Positions 1 to 10,412 of a DNA stretch of 64,000 bases are shown piece by piece. Position numbers and translations under genes: made by a program. The stretch's first letter is position 1; every line of letters starts with the position of its first letter. The DNA is from Paenibacillus sp. W2I17 (GTDB taxonomy: Bacteria > Bacillota > Bacilli > Paenibacillales > Paenibacillaceae). Location: assembly GCF_030815985.1 (NCBI RefSeq), contig NZ_JAUSXM010000001.1, positions 1,550,001 through 1,614,000 of the forward strand, read 5' to 3'. A model generated the notes under the pieces. The model did not search any database, was not told the origin of the DNA, and saw only the letters and a program-made list of their open reading frames with translations.

Positions 1-1
1 T

Positions 2-190
2 ACACAATTAATGGCACTCAATCAACCTACTCTTCCACTCTCCCTACCCGTTTTGCAACAACTCAGATATTACAATCCTGGTGTTGCAGGTCAACCCGGT
101 TTGGTCTTAACAGGGACTGCTGGCAATCAATATATACTGTTCGTTGATGAAAGTAGTGGGACACCCCATCTCGCCATTCAACCCGTATAA
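2..190 (+). CDS. C-terminal part of a small unknown protein (5' end probably outside window)
   Basis: An open frame enters from the window edge and ends with TAA at 188-190. It has an internal ATG at 11, but no ribosome site is visible in the ten bases before it, so the true start is probably upstream of the window. The readable part (about 60 residues) is hydrophilic to mixed, with a Gly/Pro-rich middle (NPGVAGQPG) and a beta-like tail ending HLAIQPV. I do not recognise a family. A strong hairpin terminator follows directly, which supports a real gene ending here. Confidence 0.45.
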   Translation, partial: TQLMALNQPTLPLSLPVLQQLRYYNPGVAGQPGLVLTGTAGNQYILFVDESSGTPHLAIQPV

Positions 191-215
191 TATAACCCTG
201 AATCAGATGAATTTT

Positions 216-268
216 ACCAAAAGAAGCGATATCCGTGTACACTCCGGATATCGCTTCTTTTGGTTTTA
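216..268. terminator. Bidirectional terminator between the first ORF and the GH30 gene
   Basis: A perfect 20-bp inverted repeat (216-235 and 245-264, 9-nt loop) with A-rich sequence on the left and TTTTATTT on the right. It lies between two convergent genes and can serve both. Confidence 0.85.
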
Positions 269-300
269 TTTCTGATGAAGCCTGGTTATAACTCATCCAT

Positions 301-1650
301 TTATAAATCTGTGATTAATACGGACAAGACACTCTTGCTTTCCAGCTGGAACCTCATCAATACATCGTCGCGCAGCTTAACCTGTATGTTGCCCGTCTCC
401 TCCCCATCATTGAAGAGGACTAAAGCTACGGAACCATCGGCATTTTTAAAAGCCACAGAACAAATTCCATCATCACTGGATGTTGATTCGATCCGAACAG
501 CCTTCGGGCGGATCACAGCACTGAAATGTGCCAGGGCATAATAATCAAGTGTATACGTAAGTTCCTTTGTTTGCTGATTCACCTGTACGATCCCACGACA
601 CGTACTGCGGCCAAATCCCGGAACGGTTGGCCCGTTGTTCTCATCAAGTGCCATATTCCAAAGTACAAAGGACTTGCTGTAATTGCGAAGAATCTGAATT
701 CCCGTTCGCATCACATTCGAGAAGGCTTGCTCAAATGGCGGGATCCACTCTCCACCCGAACCTTCAGTGAAATGCACTTCTTTCCCTGCAAAAGCTTCAT
801 AAACCTTCGTTTGAGCAGAAGCATCGCCCCCGTACCAATGCCAGGCTACGCCATCCACTTCCTCTCCCGCTTGTTCAAGTACAGTCAGAGGATAGTCCGG
901 TTGATCCCAGTTGTGATCGTAACAGAGAATCTTGGTTTGAATATCGGTTTGCACAAAGGCTGGTTTGAGATGGTTTTTGATAAAATCTGCTTGGGCCTCG
1001 GCTGGCATCAACATACCCGGATAGTGCCCTGGTTCATAAAGCGCCTCATTCTGTGGTGTGATGGCATGGATCGGTAATCCATGCTTGCCATACGCTTGAA
1101 TGTATTTCACGAAATATTCAGCATAAACGGGATACCATTCAGCCTTTAATTGTCCGGTAATCATCGATCCGCTCGTTTTCATCCATCCCGGTGCACTCCA
1201 TGGTGAAGCAAACAGCTTCAATTCAGGATTCAATGCCAACGCCTTTTGCGTTAAAGGGATAACGTCCCCTTCATCATGTGCAATGCTGAATTGGGTTAAT
1301 TCTGCGTCTGTCTGTTGTTCGGGCATATCGTTATAACTGTATACCGTTCTCGCATAGTCCGAAGCCCCCATTGGATTACGGATGACTGACAGCCCGATCC
1401 CTTTCTCCGGATGGAATAGTCGGGTCATGACCTCATCCCGTTGTTCATCATTCAAGATTTGGTTGATCAAATAGGCCGATGAATCGGTAAAAGAAGCACC
1501 AAATCCATCCATCTCCTGATACGTTAGCTGATCATCCAGATGGATGGTCGTTATCTCCTTATCAGCATCCAGTGGTTTCAATTGCTCTTGGGATAGAGAT
1601 ACGAATAAATCTTCTTCACCCGTAGATTTGTACATTTTGAATGTCGTCAT
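301..1650 (-). CDS. GH30 family glycoside hydrolase (glucosylceramidase / beta-1,6-glucanase type)
   Basis: A retaining beta-glycosidase of family GH30: a (beta/alpha)8 barrel followed by a C-terminal beta-sandwich, 449 aa, a usual length. The acid/base Glu is probably E202 in ITPQNEALYEP and the nucleophile E296 in HFTEGSGGEW. The N-terminal QEMDGFGASFTDSSA is the conserved first barrel strand. There is no signal peptide, so it should act in the cytoplasm on oligosaccharides imported by the ABC system encoded just upstream (lipoprotein plus two permeases, same strand). The start has an AAAGGAG site about 7 nt upstream. Exact substrate (beta-1,6-glucan, glucosylceramide or beta-xyloside type) cannot be read from the sequence. 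Confidence 0.9.
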   Translation of the reverse strand: MTTFKMYKSTGEEDLFVSLSQEQLKPLDADKEITTIHLDDQLTYQEMDGFGASFTDSSAYLINQILNDEQRDEVMTRLFHPEKGIGLSVIRNPMGASDYARTVYSYNDMPEQQTDAELTQFSIAHDEGDVIPLTQKALALNPELKLFASPWSAPGWMKTSGSMITGQLKAEWYPVYAEYFVKYIQAYGKHGLPIHAITPQNEALYEPGHYPGMLMPAEAQADFIKNHLKPAFVQTDIQTKILCYDHNWDQPDYPLTVLEQAGEEVDGVAWHWYGGDASAQTKVYEAFAGKEVHFTEGSGGEWIPPFEQAFSNVMRTGIQILRNYSKSFVLWNMALDENNGPTVPGFGRSTCRGIVQVNQQTKELTYTLDYYALAHFSAVIRPKAVRIESTSSDDGICSVAFKNADGSVALVLFNDGEETGNIQVKLRDDVLMRFQLESKSVLSVLITDL

Positions 1651-1672
1651 AGGATTCTCCTTTGTATTTCTA

Positions 1673-3316
1673 TTATTGAATGCCTAGTTTCTCTTTGTTC
1701 AATTTCATCTTTTCACTGCGTACCTTCACAATCTCTTCCCAACGATTCTCACCTAAAAATGACTTGTAAGAAGCCAGTGCATTGTCATACGAGGCATCAT
1801 CCTTGGAACGTACCATACTGACCAGTGTTGTATTCCACTTCGTATTGATTGCTGACAACGCACGAGCTTCAGGTGTGCCTTGATCCGGGCTAATATTCTC
1901 CAGAATAAAGTGTGGTTTCAGCTTGCCTTTGCCCCACTCCTGCATCTGTTTAATCGCTTCCGGAAAAGCATCTGCACTGAGTGCTTTGTGACGGTCATGA
2001 CCGAAGAACATAAATTCACCCATCCGATAATCCTTTTTGAATTGATCTGCGTTATTCAGTTGCATGTCTTTCACTGCTGGCAGCAATTCTACACTACCGT
2101 CGGCTTTGGTTTGGTAGGTTTCCCCCTCGATCCCGTAATTCATAAGCGTCTGTCCTTCTTCACTCAGCAAATATGTGAATATCTGAATGGCCTTGGCCGG
2201 ATCTTTACAGTCCTTGGAAATGAAATTGATCATCCACCCGGTTATTCCGGATTGATTCAATGTTGGTGCATTGCCTTTGATGCTCTGCGGTCCATCGATA
2301 GCAACATATTCTTTGCCTGGATTGGCACTCATGTAGATTTGCAGGTTTCCTCCTTGTTGAGGTGTACCGTCGAGCAGCATCGTTGCATATTTACCCGATT
2401 TCACTTTCTCTTCAAAAGCCGTACCATCATCCGCAAAACTGTCATCACTGATATTGCCGTCTCTGTACACGGTGTTCAATGTCTTCAACCACGTGAGATA
2501 ATCTTCATCCAGATTGCGATCATAGAATTCTCCTGATTCGGTCTCCAACGGAACACCGATGAAATCTTGTAACGTATCCCCGAGTGAACCTGTTCCTTCA
2601 CCAATAGAGTTGAATCCAAACGGAATCAGCGCAGGGAACTCTTGCTTAATTCGTTTCATCACACTCTGGAATTCTTCTGGCGTTCCAATGACCGGACTAC
2701 CCAAAGCTTCGTACACATCTTTACGAATGATAAATGCCGTTTTGGCAGGAATGTTACCGCTATCATAATCCTCTTGCGTATTGGAATAGTTCGGGTATCC
2801 ATAGGTTTTACCATCCGCCAATTGGAACCAGTTCAATGTATCGGCAGCCGCAACTTTATTAAAGTAAGGATCATATTTTTCCGCCAGATCGTTCAGCGGC
2901 ATCGCCCAGGTTGCAGCTTTTTGTACCACAGGAGAATTCGAGTCAAATACCGTCAGCAAGTCAGGCATATCTCCACCTGCGAAAAAGGTGTTTAACTTGG
3001 TATCATCACCCGTGATGAATTTAATATTGATGTTCAGATCCTCTTTGATTTTCTTGGTAACAATGTCCTTGCCAAAATCAGTGTTCCACCAGTCAGCATT
3101 GACGTACCATGTCAGGTCGGTAGCCTCTTCCTTTTTATCCAACTGCCAAGCTGGCTTTTCCGGGTCAACCGTATAACGATCTTCAATGGATACCCAGTTC
3201 CCTTCACTGGAGCCCCCCGATCCACCGCTGCAACCTGTAATCATAATTACGGCTGTGAGCAGTGTTGCCAACAGTTTAATCCCTTTTTTGCCTGATGCCT
3301 TATTCAACTTCAACAT
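1673..3316 (-). CDS. Carbohydrate ABC transporter substrate-binding lipoprotein (LplA-like)
   Basis: Extracellular sugar-binding protein of the large (about 550 aa) class typical of Paenibacillus CUT1 systems. A type II signal sequence runs from the KKGIKLL stretch to the lipobox MITGCSGG, whose Cys is lipidated; a Gly/Ser linker follows. The ATG at 3316 is chosen over an in-frame TTG at 3334 because GAGGAGG sits 8 nt before it, inside the longer reading. It lies between the permease genes and the GH30 gene on the same strand, so it is the ligand receptor of this locus. Ligand unknown; an oligosaccharide cut by GH30 is the natural guess. Confidence 0.92.
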   Translation of the reverse strand: MLKLNKASGKKGIKLLATLLTAVIMITGCSGGSGGSSEGNWVSIEDRYTVDPEKPAWQLDKKEEATDLTWYVNADWWNTDFGKDIVTKKIKEDLNINIKFITGDDTKLNTFFAGGDMPDLLTVFDSNSPVVQKAATWAMPLNDLAEKYDPYFNKVAAADTLNWFQLADGKTYGYPNYSNTQEDYDSGNIPAKTAFIIRKDVYEALGSPVIGTPEEFQSVMKRIKQEFPALIPFGFNSIGEGTGSLGDTLQDFIGVPLETESGEFYDRNLDEDYLTWLKTLNTVYRDGNISDDSFADDGTAFEEKVKSGKYATMLLDGTPQQGGNLQIYMSANPGKEYVAIDGPQSIKGNAPTLNQSGITGWMINFISKDCKDPAKAIQIFTYLLSEEGQTLMNYGIEGETYQTKADGSVELLPAVKDMQLNNADQFKKDYRMGEFMFFGHDRHKALSADAFPEAIKQMQEWGKGKLKPHFILENISPDQGTPEARALSAINTKWNTTLVSMVRSKDDASYDNALASYKSFLGENRWEEIVKVRSEKMKLNKEKLGIQ

Positions 3317-3353
3317 ATTTTTGTTCCTCCTCAAAATGGGGTATTTGTTGCTC

Positions 3354-4241
3354 CTATTCCTTGACTGCTCCGAGCATCATTCCCGAGATAAAGTATCTCT
3401 GAACGATGGGATAGATCAGCACAATAGGGAGTGTTGTAATGACAATGGTGGCCAACTGCACGCCTTTGGTCGTTGTTTCAATGACAGCTGAACCGCCGAC
3501 ATTTTGCATGGATTGGGTCTGGGACTGAACGATAATCTCATACAGCATCATCTGAAGTGGATACAGTGACTGATCGGTAATGTATAACTTGGTTGTCATG
3601 AAGTCGTTCCATTGCCCCACCCCATTAAATAGCGCAATTGTAGCCATGGCAGGCATGGAGAGTGGAATGAAGATTTTCAGGAAAATATGCCAATCCCCTG
3701 CGCCGTCAATCTTGGCCGATTCTTCCAGCGAATCCGGGACATTTCGGAAGAAATTCATCAGAATTACGACATCATAGAAGCTGAACAATGCCGGAATAAT
3801 GTACACCCAGAAGCTGTTTAATAATCCAAGTGATTTGATTAACAGGTATGTCGGGATCATACCGCCCGAGAAGAACATGGTAATAACACCCATGGCAACG
3901 TATAATTTACGGCCTCTTATGTACTTTTTGCTCAGACCGTATCCAACCATGGCACAAAAGAACACATGTGTAACAACGCCGATCGTTGTTTTGGACACCG
4001 ATATGAAGAAGGCCTGCCAGATGCCCTGATCATTGAATACAGCTCTGTAATTCTCCAGCGAGAATTCCGGTGACCAGAAGATGAACCCACCTTCCGCCAA
4101 CGCTTTGCCTGAGCTAAAGGAAGAGATGATGACATTCCAGAGCGGAACCAGAATAACGATCGTACAGATGATTAACAAAATCATGTTTAAGGTATCAAAG
4201 ATCCGACTATCGAGATCTTCTTTTGCCACCTTTCCATTCAC
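3354..4241 (-). CDS. Carbohydrate ABC transporter permease (LplC/YtcP-like)
   Basis: Second membrane subunit of a CUT1 sugar importer, 295 aa, about six transmembrane helices. The cytoplasmic EAA loop that docks the ATPase is visible as EESAKIDGAGDWHIFLKIFIP. The C-terminus ends with the subfamily tail QRYFISGMMLGAVKE. It follows the first permease with a 15-nt gap, so the two are cotranscribed. No ATP-binding subunit is encoded here; such systems normally share a common MsmX-type ATPase encoded elsewhere. Confidence 0.93.
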   Translation of the reverse strand: MNGKVAKEDLDSRIFDTLNMILLIICTIVILVPLWNVIISSFSSGKALAEGGFIFWSPEFSLENYRAVFNDQGIWQAFFISVSKTTIGVVTHVFFCAMVGYGLSKKYIRGRKLYVAMGVITMFFSGGMIPTYLLIKSLGLLNSFWVYIIPALFSFYDVVILMNFFRNVPDSLEESAKIDGAGDWHIFLKIFIPLSMPAMATIALFNGVGQWNDFMTTKLYITDQSLYPLQMMLYEIIVQSQTQSMQNVGGSAVIETTTKGVQLATIVITTLPIVLIYPIVQRYFISGMMLGAVKE

Positions 4242-4256
4242 GCGGGATGCCTCCTT

Positions 4257-5246
4257 CTACAACACAGATTGATTATCGTTTAATTTGCTTGTGATTTTGT
4301 TCGCCGTGACGAGTAGAATGACAGAGATGATTGAGACACCCAAGCCAACGGCCGTTGCATATGAAAAGTCACCCTGAGACATCCCCATACGATAGACGTA
4401 CGAATTGATGACTTCCGCTTTGTCGCGGTTCTGGGAGTTCATGAGAACCAAGGTCTGATCCAGATTCGACCCTAATAAACCGCTTACAGTTAGAATCAGA
4501 TTTAGGCTGATGATGGATCTCATATTAGGCAATGTGATATTCCAGATCTGTCTGAGACGGCTTGCACCATCAATTTTGGCAGCTTCATAGTATGTTGGAT
4601 CAATCTTTGCCATGATCGCCAGATACAGAATCGTTCCCCAACCTGCTTCTTTCCAAATATCCGATAACGTAGCAATCCACCAATACTTTCCTGCATCCAG
4701 CAAGATGTTCTGCGGTTGCGAGATCACTCCCAGGCTAAGCAACAACTGATTAAATAAACCCGTTGTCGAAAACCAGGTGATCAGCATTCCCCCAAGTACG
4801 ATCCAGGACAAAAAGTGAGGCAAATATGAAACCGTTTGCACAAACTTCTTGAAGCGTCCGCTGTTTAACTCGTAGATCATGATTGCGAGAATGATGGGAA
4901 TGACAAACCCGATACCTAATTTCAAAAAACTGATCCCCAGCGTATTCACGACCGCATCCCAGAAGTATTTGTCTGACAAAATGATTCTGAAATTATCCAG
5001 CCCTACCCAAGGAGCGGTAGCGAGCGTATCAATAACCGTGTAATTTTTGAAGGCAATCGTCAAACCGTAAATCGGAATATAACAGAAAATAATCATAAAG
5101 ATAATGCCAGGGATAATCATCGATTGAATCTCCCATTGTCTCCGATAATCGACTATGAATTCTTTAATCCGTTGTCCGATGGGTTTCTTCCCATTGGGAC
5201 TGATCGCATTTTTACCGGTTGAAGTCTCTACGGCTAATTTATCCAC
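4257..5246 (-). CDS. Carbohydrate ABC transporter permease (LplB/YteP-like)
   Basis: First gene of the permease-binding protein operon; 329 aa with about six membrane helices and the EAA motif YYEAAKIDGASRLRQIWNITLP. It starts with GTG at 5246 behind a strong GGAGGGGAG site. The upstream region contains a perfect 16-bp palindrome at 5281-5296, a likely operator for the LacI regulator encoded next. Family and role in sugar import are well supported; the sugar is not known. Confidence 0.93.
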   Translation of the reverse strand: MDKLAVETSTGKNAISPNGKKPIGQRIKEFIVDYRRQWEIQSMIIPGIIFMIIFCYIPIYGLTIAFKNYTVIDTLATAPWVGLDNFRIILSDKYFWDAVVNTLGISFLKLGIGFVIPIILAIMIYELNSGRFKKFVQTVSYLPHFLSWIVLGGMLITWFSTTGLFNQLLLSLGVISQPQNILLDAGKYWWIATLSDIWKEAGWGTILYLAIMAKIDPTYYEAAKIDGASRLRQIWNITLPNMRSIISLNLILTVSGLLGSNLDQTLVLMNSQNRDKAEVINSYVYRMGMSQGDFSYATAVGLGVSIISVILLVTANKITSKLNDNQSVL

Positions 5247-5280
5247 GTTTTTTACTCCCCTCCATCATGCATACATGTTT

Positions 5281-5296
5281 ATAAAAACGTTTTTAT
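5281..5296. promoter_or_regulatory. LacI-type operator in front of the permease operon
   Basis: Perfect palindrome ATAAAAACGTTTTTAT, 35 nt upstream of the GTG start of the first permease gene. The identical 16-mer occurs at 6406-6421 upstream of the LacI gene. The central CG is usual for LacI-family operators. Confidence 0.75.
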
Positions 5297-5332
5297 TTTT
5301 CGACATAAAAAACCCCTTTGTTTTTATTTATG

Positions 5333-5389
5333 TAAAAAAAGACCGGAGAAGAAGCTGAGTCAACTTATGTACGGTAGTCTTTCCGGTCG
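5333..5389 (-). terminator. Possible terminator of the LacI gene
   Basis: On the minus strand GACCGGA (inside the last codons) can pair with TCCGGTC, closing a small inner hairpin (AAGTTG/CAGCTT), followed by seven T. The long partly unpaired arm makes this a moderate call. Confidence 0.45.
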
Positions 5390-6387
5390 ATCTTCACATG
5401 GCTTGAACCTCTAACCACCAGCTCACCCGCCAATTTTTGCGCAGCCCCTTGTTCTTTCTCCTTAATCATACCCACCAGTTGATTGATTGCCAGGATACCC
5501 TGTCTTGCAATTTGATTTCTTACCGTTGTAAGCGGTGGAGAAAAATACTGTGCGATATCAATATCGTCAAAACCCACGACACTAACATCTTGAGGCACTT
5601 CAAAGCCCTCAGACTTCAACGCATGCATACAGCCAATTGCACTCAAGTCATTCCCTGCAAGAAATGCATCAGGCCGCTTGCCGGGGTGCAAATGAAGAAA
5701 AGATTTTATCGCACTATACGTGCTCTCCTCCTCAAAATACCCTTGTATAATGTAATCTTCATCGATTGGAAGCTGGTACTCCCGCAAAGCAGCCTGATAG
5801 CCATCTCTACGCTGTACACTGTCAAACATCGTGTCCACACCCGAAATATAAGCAATTTTCTTGTGCCCCAGCCCAATTAAATACTTGGTAGCTTCATAAG
5901 CCGCCACATACGAGTCAAAAATGACACTTCCCATCGTATCACTCTGATAGACCCGATCCAGAAAAACAGCCTTGATCTTATCTTTCTCCATGGCGATAAT
6001 ATCTTGCTCATCAATCCGAAGCTCTTCGTAGATAATGACACCATCCACCCGCCGACCCAGAATATTACTCATAATAACGTGTTTATCCTTGGTCACAAAT
6101 ACATTCAAACCATACCCAAGACGATCACATTCGCGAGACATCGACTCAACCAGCTTATAGAAATACGGACCCGATACACTTGTAGTGAAAAAACCAAGCA
6201 TTTTGGTTTGACCGGACTTCAACAGCTTGCCATTCAGATTGGGCACATAATTTAAACGCTCTGCCACCTTAAGAACATGTGATTTTGTCTCCGGGTTCAA
6301 GACATCCACACCATTCAAGGCGTTGGAGACAGTAGATATGGATACGCCCGCTTCCCTTGCTACATCTTTAATCGTTATCTTTGCCAT
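5365..6387 (-). CDS. LacI family transcriptional regulator of the GH30/ABC locus
   Basis: 340 aa. N-terminal helix-turn-helix with the canonical ITIKDVAREAGVSISTVSNALNG, then hinge and a periplasmic-binding-like ligand domain (VVGFDDIDIAQYFSPPLTTVRNQ). Such proteins repress a nearby sugar operon until the sugar binds. Two palindromic sites precede its own gene (6406-6421 and 6437-6452) and one identical site precedes the permease operon (5281-5296), which argues that it controls both itself and the transporter. The downstream GH30 gene is likely part of the same regulon. Confidence 0.93.
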   Translation of the reverse strand: MAKITIKDVAREAGVSISTVSNALNGVDVLNPETKSHVLKVAERLNYVPNLNGKLLKSGQTKMLGFFTTSVSGPYFYKLVESMSRECDRLGYGLNVFVTKDKHVIMSNILGRRVDGVIIYEELRIDEQDIIAMEKDKIKAVFLDRVYQSDTMGSVIFDSYVAAYEATKYLIGLGHKKIAYISGVDTMFDSVQRRDGYQAALREYQLPIDEDYIIQGYFEEESTYSAIKSFLHLHPGKRPDAFLAGNDLSAIGCMHALKSEGFEVPQDVSVVGFDDIDIAQYFSPPLTTVRNQIARQGILAINQLVGMIKEKEQGAAQKLAGELVVRGSSHVKIDRKDYRT

Positions 6388-6405
6388 AAGTTTTGTTCCT
6401 TTACT

Positions 6406-6452
6406 ATAAAAACGTTTTTATAATGTTTAAATTATCATAAAACCGTTTTCAT
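6406..6452. promoter_or_regulatory. Two LacI-type operators upstream of the LacI gene
   Basis: Site 1 (6406-6421) is ATAAAAACGTTTTTAT, identical to the permease-operon site. Site 2 (6437-6452) is ATAAAACCGTTTTCAT, a less symmetric relative that also resembles a CcpA cre site. Centres are 31 bp apart, about three helical turns, suited to cooperative autoregulation. The cre reading of site 2 is an alternative. Confidence 0.7.
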
Positions 6453-6520
6453 GGCAACACTTTAATTTGCGAGTTCAGGCATCATGTACTTTATTCCTAG
6501 CTATATGCCACTGCGGGCGC

Positions 6521-6545
6521 AAAAAAACGGCTCATGTATGAGCCG
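6521..6545 (-). terminator. Terminator of the thioredoxin-like gene
   Basis: CGGCTCA/TGAGCCG stem (6528-6545) with a 4-nt loop; on the minus strand it is followed by seven T (6521-6527). Confidence 0.85.
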
Positions 6546-6567
6546 CCGTTCATGAAACTTTAGCTTT

Positions 6568-6912
6568 CTATTCCTCATCCTGGATATACATGGAGTGGAT
6601 CTGTTGCAGCTGCTCTTTCAAACGTTCCAAGCGTACGAAGCGATCCGCTCGAATATATTCCTTCTGCTCCACAAGCATGATCATTGTTGGAACGGTAAAA
6701 ATAAGAAACTTGGATGCAACCTCTTCCACGTCGTTAGCATTAATGTGACTGAGGTATATTGATGGATAAGGTTCAAGCAACGCCCTAATCTTGGGGAGTA
6801 AAGCGTGACATACACTGCACTCTGGACGAGATACATACAAAAAAACCAATTCATGTTGTTGAATAACTTCTTCAACCATTTCTATGGATGTTAACTCATG
6901 AATATCTTTCAT
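6568..6912 (-). CDS. Thioredoxin family protein
   Basis: 114 aa, single thioredoxin fold. The active site is RPECSVCHALLPKI, a CxxC with Ser-Val between the cysteines rather than the Gly-Pro of classical thioredoxin. The cis-proline region is VPTMIML. There is no signal peptide or membrane segment, so it is cytoplasmic. It is monocistronic, with its own terminator. It is likely a thiol-disulfide exchange protein of the YtpP/YbbN-like group; the partner is unknown. Confidence 0.85.
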   Translation of the reverse strand: MKDIHELTSIEMVEEVIQQHELVFLYVSRPECSVCHALLPKIRALLEPYPSIYLSHINANDVEEVASKFLIFTVPTMIMLVEQKEYIRADRFVRLERLKEQLQQIHSMYIQDEE

Positions 6913-7030
6913 AGAAGCTCAACCCTTTCAGTCATTCAATAGCTTGCTCATTTAAACTTTTTCTTTTCAAGTATAGCCTATGTGCGTTAGAATCAAATGG
7001 AATATATCCCCATATGAAAGAGGTTATGGT

Positions 7031-7168
7031 ATGAAAAAATCATTCTTATTTCTGTTCACTGCTCTGGTAGTTGTTACTTCCTTCTCAGCATATGCACCTG
7101 TGTCGAATGCCTCTGGCGATATTGGAGTCAGCTTATTGTCCGATCGTCAGCAAGGTACAGTAAAGTAG
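7031..7168 (+). CDS. Small secreted peptide precursor, 45 aa
   Basis: The ATG at 7031 follows an AGAGGT site. The protein begins MKKSFLFLFTALVVVTSF, a complete Sec signal sequence (Lys-Lys, long hydrophobic core), with a probable signal peptidase site after SNA, leaving an 18-residue polar tail ending SDRQQGTVK. A longer in-frame start at 6980 would bury the signal sequence and is rejected. A good hairpin terminator follows. The layout (signal peptide plus short polar tail) is that of export-reimport signalling peptides such as Phr, but no Rap-type receptor gene is nearby and no Phr family match can be claimed. Confidence 0.6.
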   Translation: MKKSFLFLFTALVVVTSFSAYAPVSNASGDIGVSLLSDRQQGTVK

Positions 7169-7186
7169 TACTTGTACAGAAAGTAA

Positions 7187-7240
7187 CAGGCGACAATTCG
7201 GATAACATCTGAATTAGTCGCCTGCTTTCATTTATTCTTA
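7187..7240. terminator. Terminator between the small peptide gene and the DUF3817 gene
   Basis: CAGGCGAC-AATTC pairs with GAATT-A-GTCGCCTG (7187-7199 with 7211-7224), followed by a T-rich stretch. It sits between convergent genes. Confidence 0.75.
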
Positions 7241-7247
7241 TTGCTTT

Positions 7248-7550
7248 TTATTTCCAATCTCTCTTCCGAAGATAAGATTCGAATACAAAAGTTCCAAACG
7301 GCAATAGACCGGCGAGTCCACCCATTAACCAGCGTGTTATCTTCCACTTTTTGACCAGAGCCAAATGCACTAGTGCAATAAGGTATAGAGGAAACAAAAT
7401 ACCATGAATCATGCCCATTACGGCTACAGCGGAAGAGATATCTGCAAAATATTTCAGAGGCATAGCAATAAAAATCAACAGAAGTAAGGATACGCCCTCC
7501 CATATGCCCGCAATTCTGAATCGGCCTGTCACTGTTTTCATAAAGTCCAT
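7248..7550 (-). CDS. DUF3817 family membrane protein
   Basis: 100 aa with three predicted transmembrane helices (about residues 13-32, 40-62 and 74-92), and the family hallmarks GIWEGVSLLLL near the N-terminus and MGMIHGILFPLYL in the middle. The ATG at 7550 is preferred because AGGAAAGG lies 8 nt upstream and the length fits the family; the longer frame upstream has no membrane or family features. DUF3817 proteins are small integral membrane proteins, and the domain also occurs attached to transporters; function unknown. Confidence 0.82.
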   Translation of the reverse strand: MDFMKTVTGRFRIAGIWEGVSLLLLIFIAMPLKYFADISSAVAVMGMIHGILFPLYLIALVHLALVKKWKITRWLMGGLAGLLPFGTFVFESYLRKRDWK

Positions 7551-7746
7551 TCTCACCTTTCCTGCTAATCGTTTGTGAAATATGTAACTTGTAACATGAT
7601 ACAAAAACCTCACGCCACATCTCCGTACAGATATGTCGTTCAGAAGCTCATCTTCAGTATAACGTATGACTCCGATTCGAAGATGCTTCAAATTTGAATA
7701 ATTATTGAATCCATAAAACCAGATTCCCACATCAGGTCCTACGGAT

Positions 7747-8715
7747 TCAAGTCGTCTCACGCTCAATCAGCTGGTATGTTAGTTGCTCTGTCTTCAACTC
7801 TGTTTTACCCAATACAGCCCACAATTGATGGAAAGCCTGGGTGGCTTGCTCCGCAATCGGATTGTGTATGGTCGTGATCCCGAGGACACGGGAAAGCTCG
7901 ATATCATCAAACCCCACAATGGCGAGTTGTTCCGGTACCTGAATATTCCGTCTGCGTGCTTCACTAAGAATGCCGATGGCTGCATAATCATTCGAACATA
8001 ATACGGCCTGTGGAAGTTCTGGCCCCTCAGCCATTCTTCGCATCGCTTCTTCGCCATCGGAGGAGCTAAATACGGAATATTGATATGCTTCGGTCCACAC
8101 ATGCAATCCTCTGCTCTTCATGAAAGATTCATAGGCTTCACGTCGGCTCTGAGTATTCAAACTTTCAGCCCTTCCGAATGCATTCGCAATTCGAGTGTAT
8201 CCTCTTGATACCAGATGCTCCAGAGCTAACTTATACCCTTCTGCCTGATCCATAGCAACAGACGGAATCTCGTCATTCCCCATTCGCTGCCAGGAGACAA
8301 TGGGCCCATACTCCATATAAGCCTTTAATTTCCGAGGATCATTGACACAAGCAATAATAACTAGCCCATCGACTCGTTTACTGCGCAGATCTTCGAACGC
8401 CTGCAATTCAATCTCCGGATCTCCACGGGATGTATAGATAATCGTCTGAAATCCAAAATCCATGGCTGTATCAATGAATTGATTCATGAATGTAAGAATG
8501 ATCTCACCTGTGGTAGAGGTCACAATTCCAATCTGCTTTGTTTGCCCTGTAGATAACGATATCGCATTCCGGTTGGGAATATAATTCAACTGTTTCATAA
8601 TATCCGTTATGATCTGTCTTGCTTCATCACTAACATGCGGAGAATGATTAATCACGCGTGACACTGTCGCTTTTGAGTAACCGGACCGCTTCATAATTTC
8701 ATCAAACTTGGACAT
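7747..8715 (-). CDS. LacI family transcriptional regulator, divergent from the GH1 gene
   Basis: 322 aa. The N-terminal DNA-binding region SGYSKATVSRVINHSPHVSDEARQ is a LacI helix-turn-helix, although the usual TIKDVA start is replaced by KFDEIMKR. The ligand domain ends VGFDDIELSRVLGITTIHNP. It is transcribed away from the GH1 6-phospho-beta-glucosidase gene, with 157 bp between the starts holding an inverted repeat that overlaps the GH1 promoter, so it is the likely repressor of GH1 and of itself. Confidence 0.9.
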   Translation of the reverse strand: MSKFDEIMKRSGYSKATVSRVINHSPHVSDEARQIITDIMKQLNYIPNRNAISLSTGQTKQIGIVTSTTGEIILTFMNQFIDTAMDFGFQTIIYTSRGDPEIELQAFEDLRSKRVDGLVIIACVNDPRKLKAYMEYGPIVSWQRMGNDEIPSVAMDQAEGYKLALEHLVSRGYTRIANAFGRAESLNTQSRREAYESFMKSRGLHVWTEAYQYSVFSSSDGEEAMRRMAEGPELPQAVLCSNDYAAIGILSEARRRNIQVPEQLAIVGFDDIELSRVLGITTIHNPIAEQATQAFHQLWAVLGKTELKTEQLTYQLIERETT

Positions 8716-8784
8716 CGGAGACTCCCTTCTTGCTAAAAAACTATAGAATAATAGTATGCCTCAGATCTGGGTCAAAAGTAAAAC

Positions 8785-10297
<1,513 letters not shown>

Positions 10298-10334
10298 GGA
10301 TCTTTAAGCAAATGTAACAGATACATCCTTCTAG

Positions 10335-10400
10335 CCCTCAGACAAATCACATGAAAAAGTGTCGGTTATACGATTCCTTGGCATGTTTTCTGTCTGGGGG
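10335..10400 (+). terminator. Possible long-arm terminator of the GH1 gene
   Basis: CCCTCAGACA (10335-10344) can pair with TGTCTGGGGG (10391-10400), one G-T wobble, followed by ATTTCATTTTTTC. The 46-nt loop makes this less certain than the others. Confidence 0.4.
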
Positions 10401-10412
10401 ATTTCATTTTTT

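Noticed and set aside
7031..7168. Assignment of the small secreted peptide as a Phr pheromone
   Set aside because: Only the general layout fits; there is no Rap/TPR receptor gene nearby and the C-terminus does not match a known Phr core.
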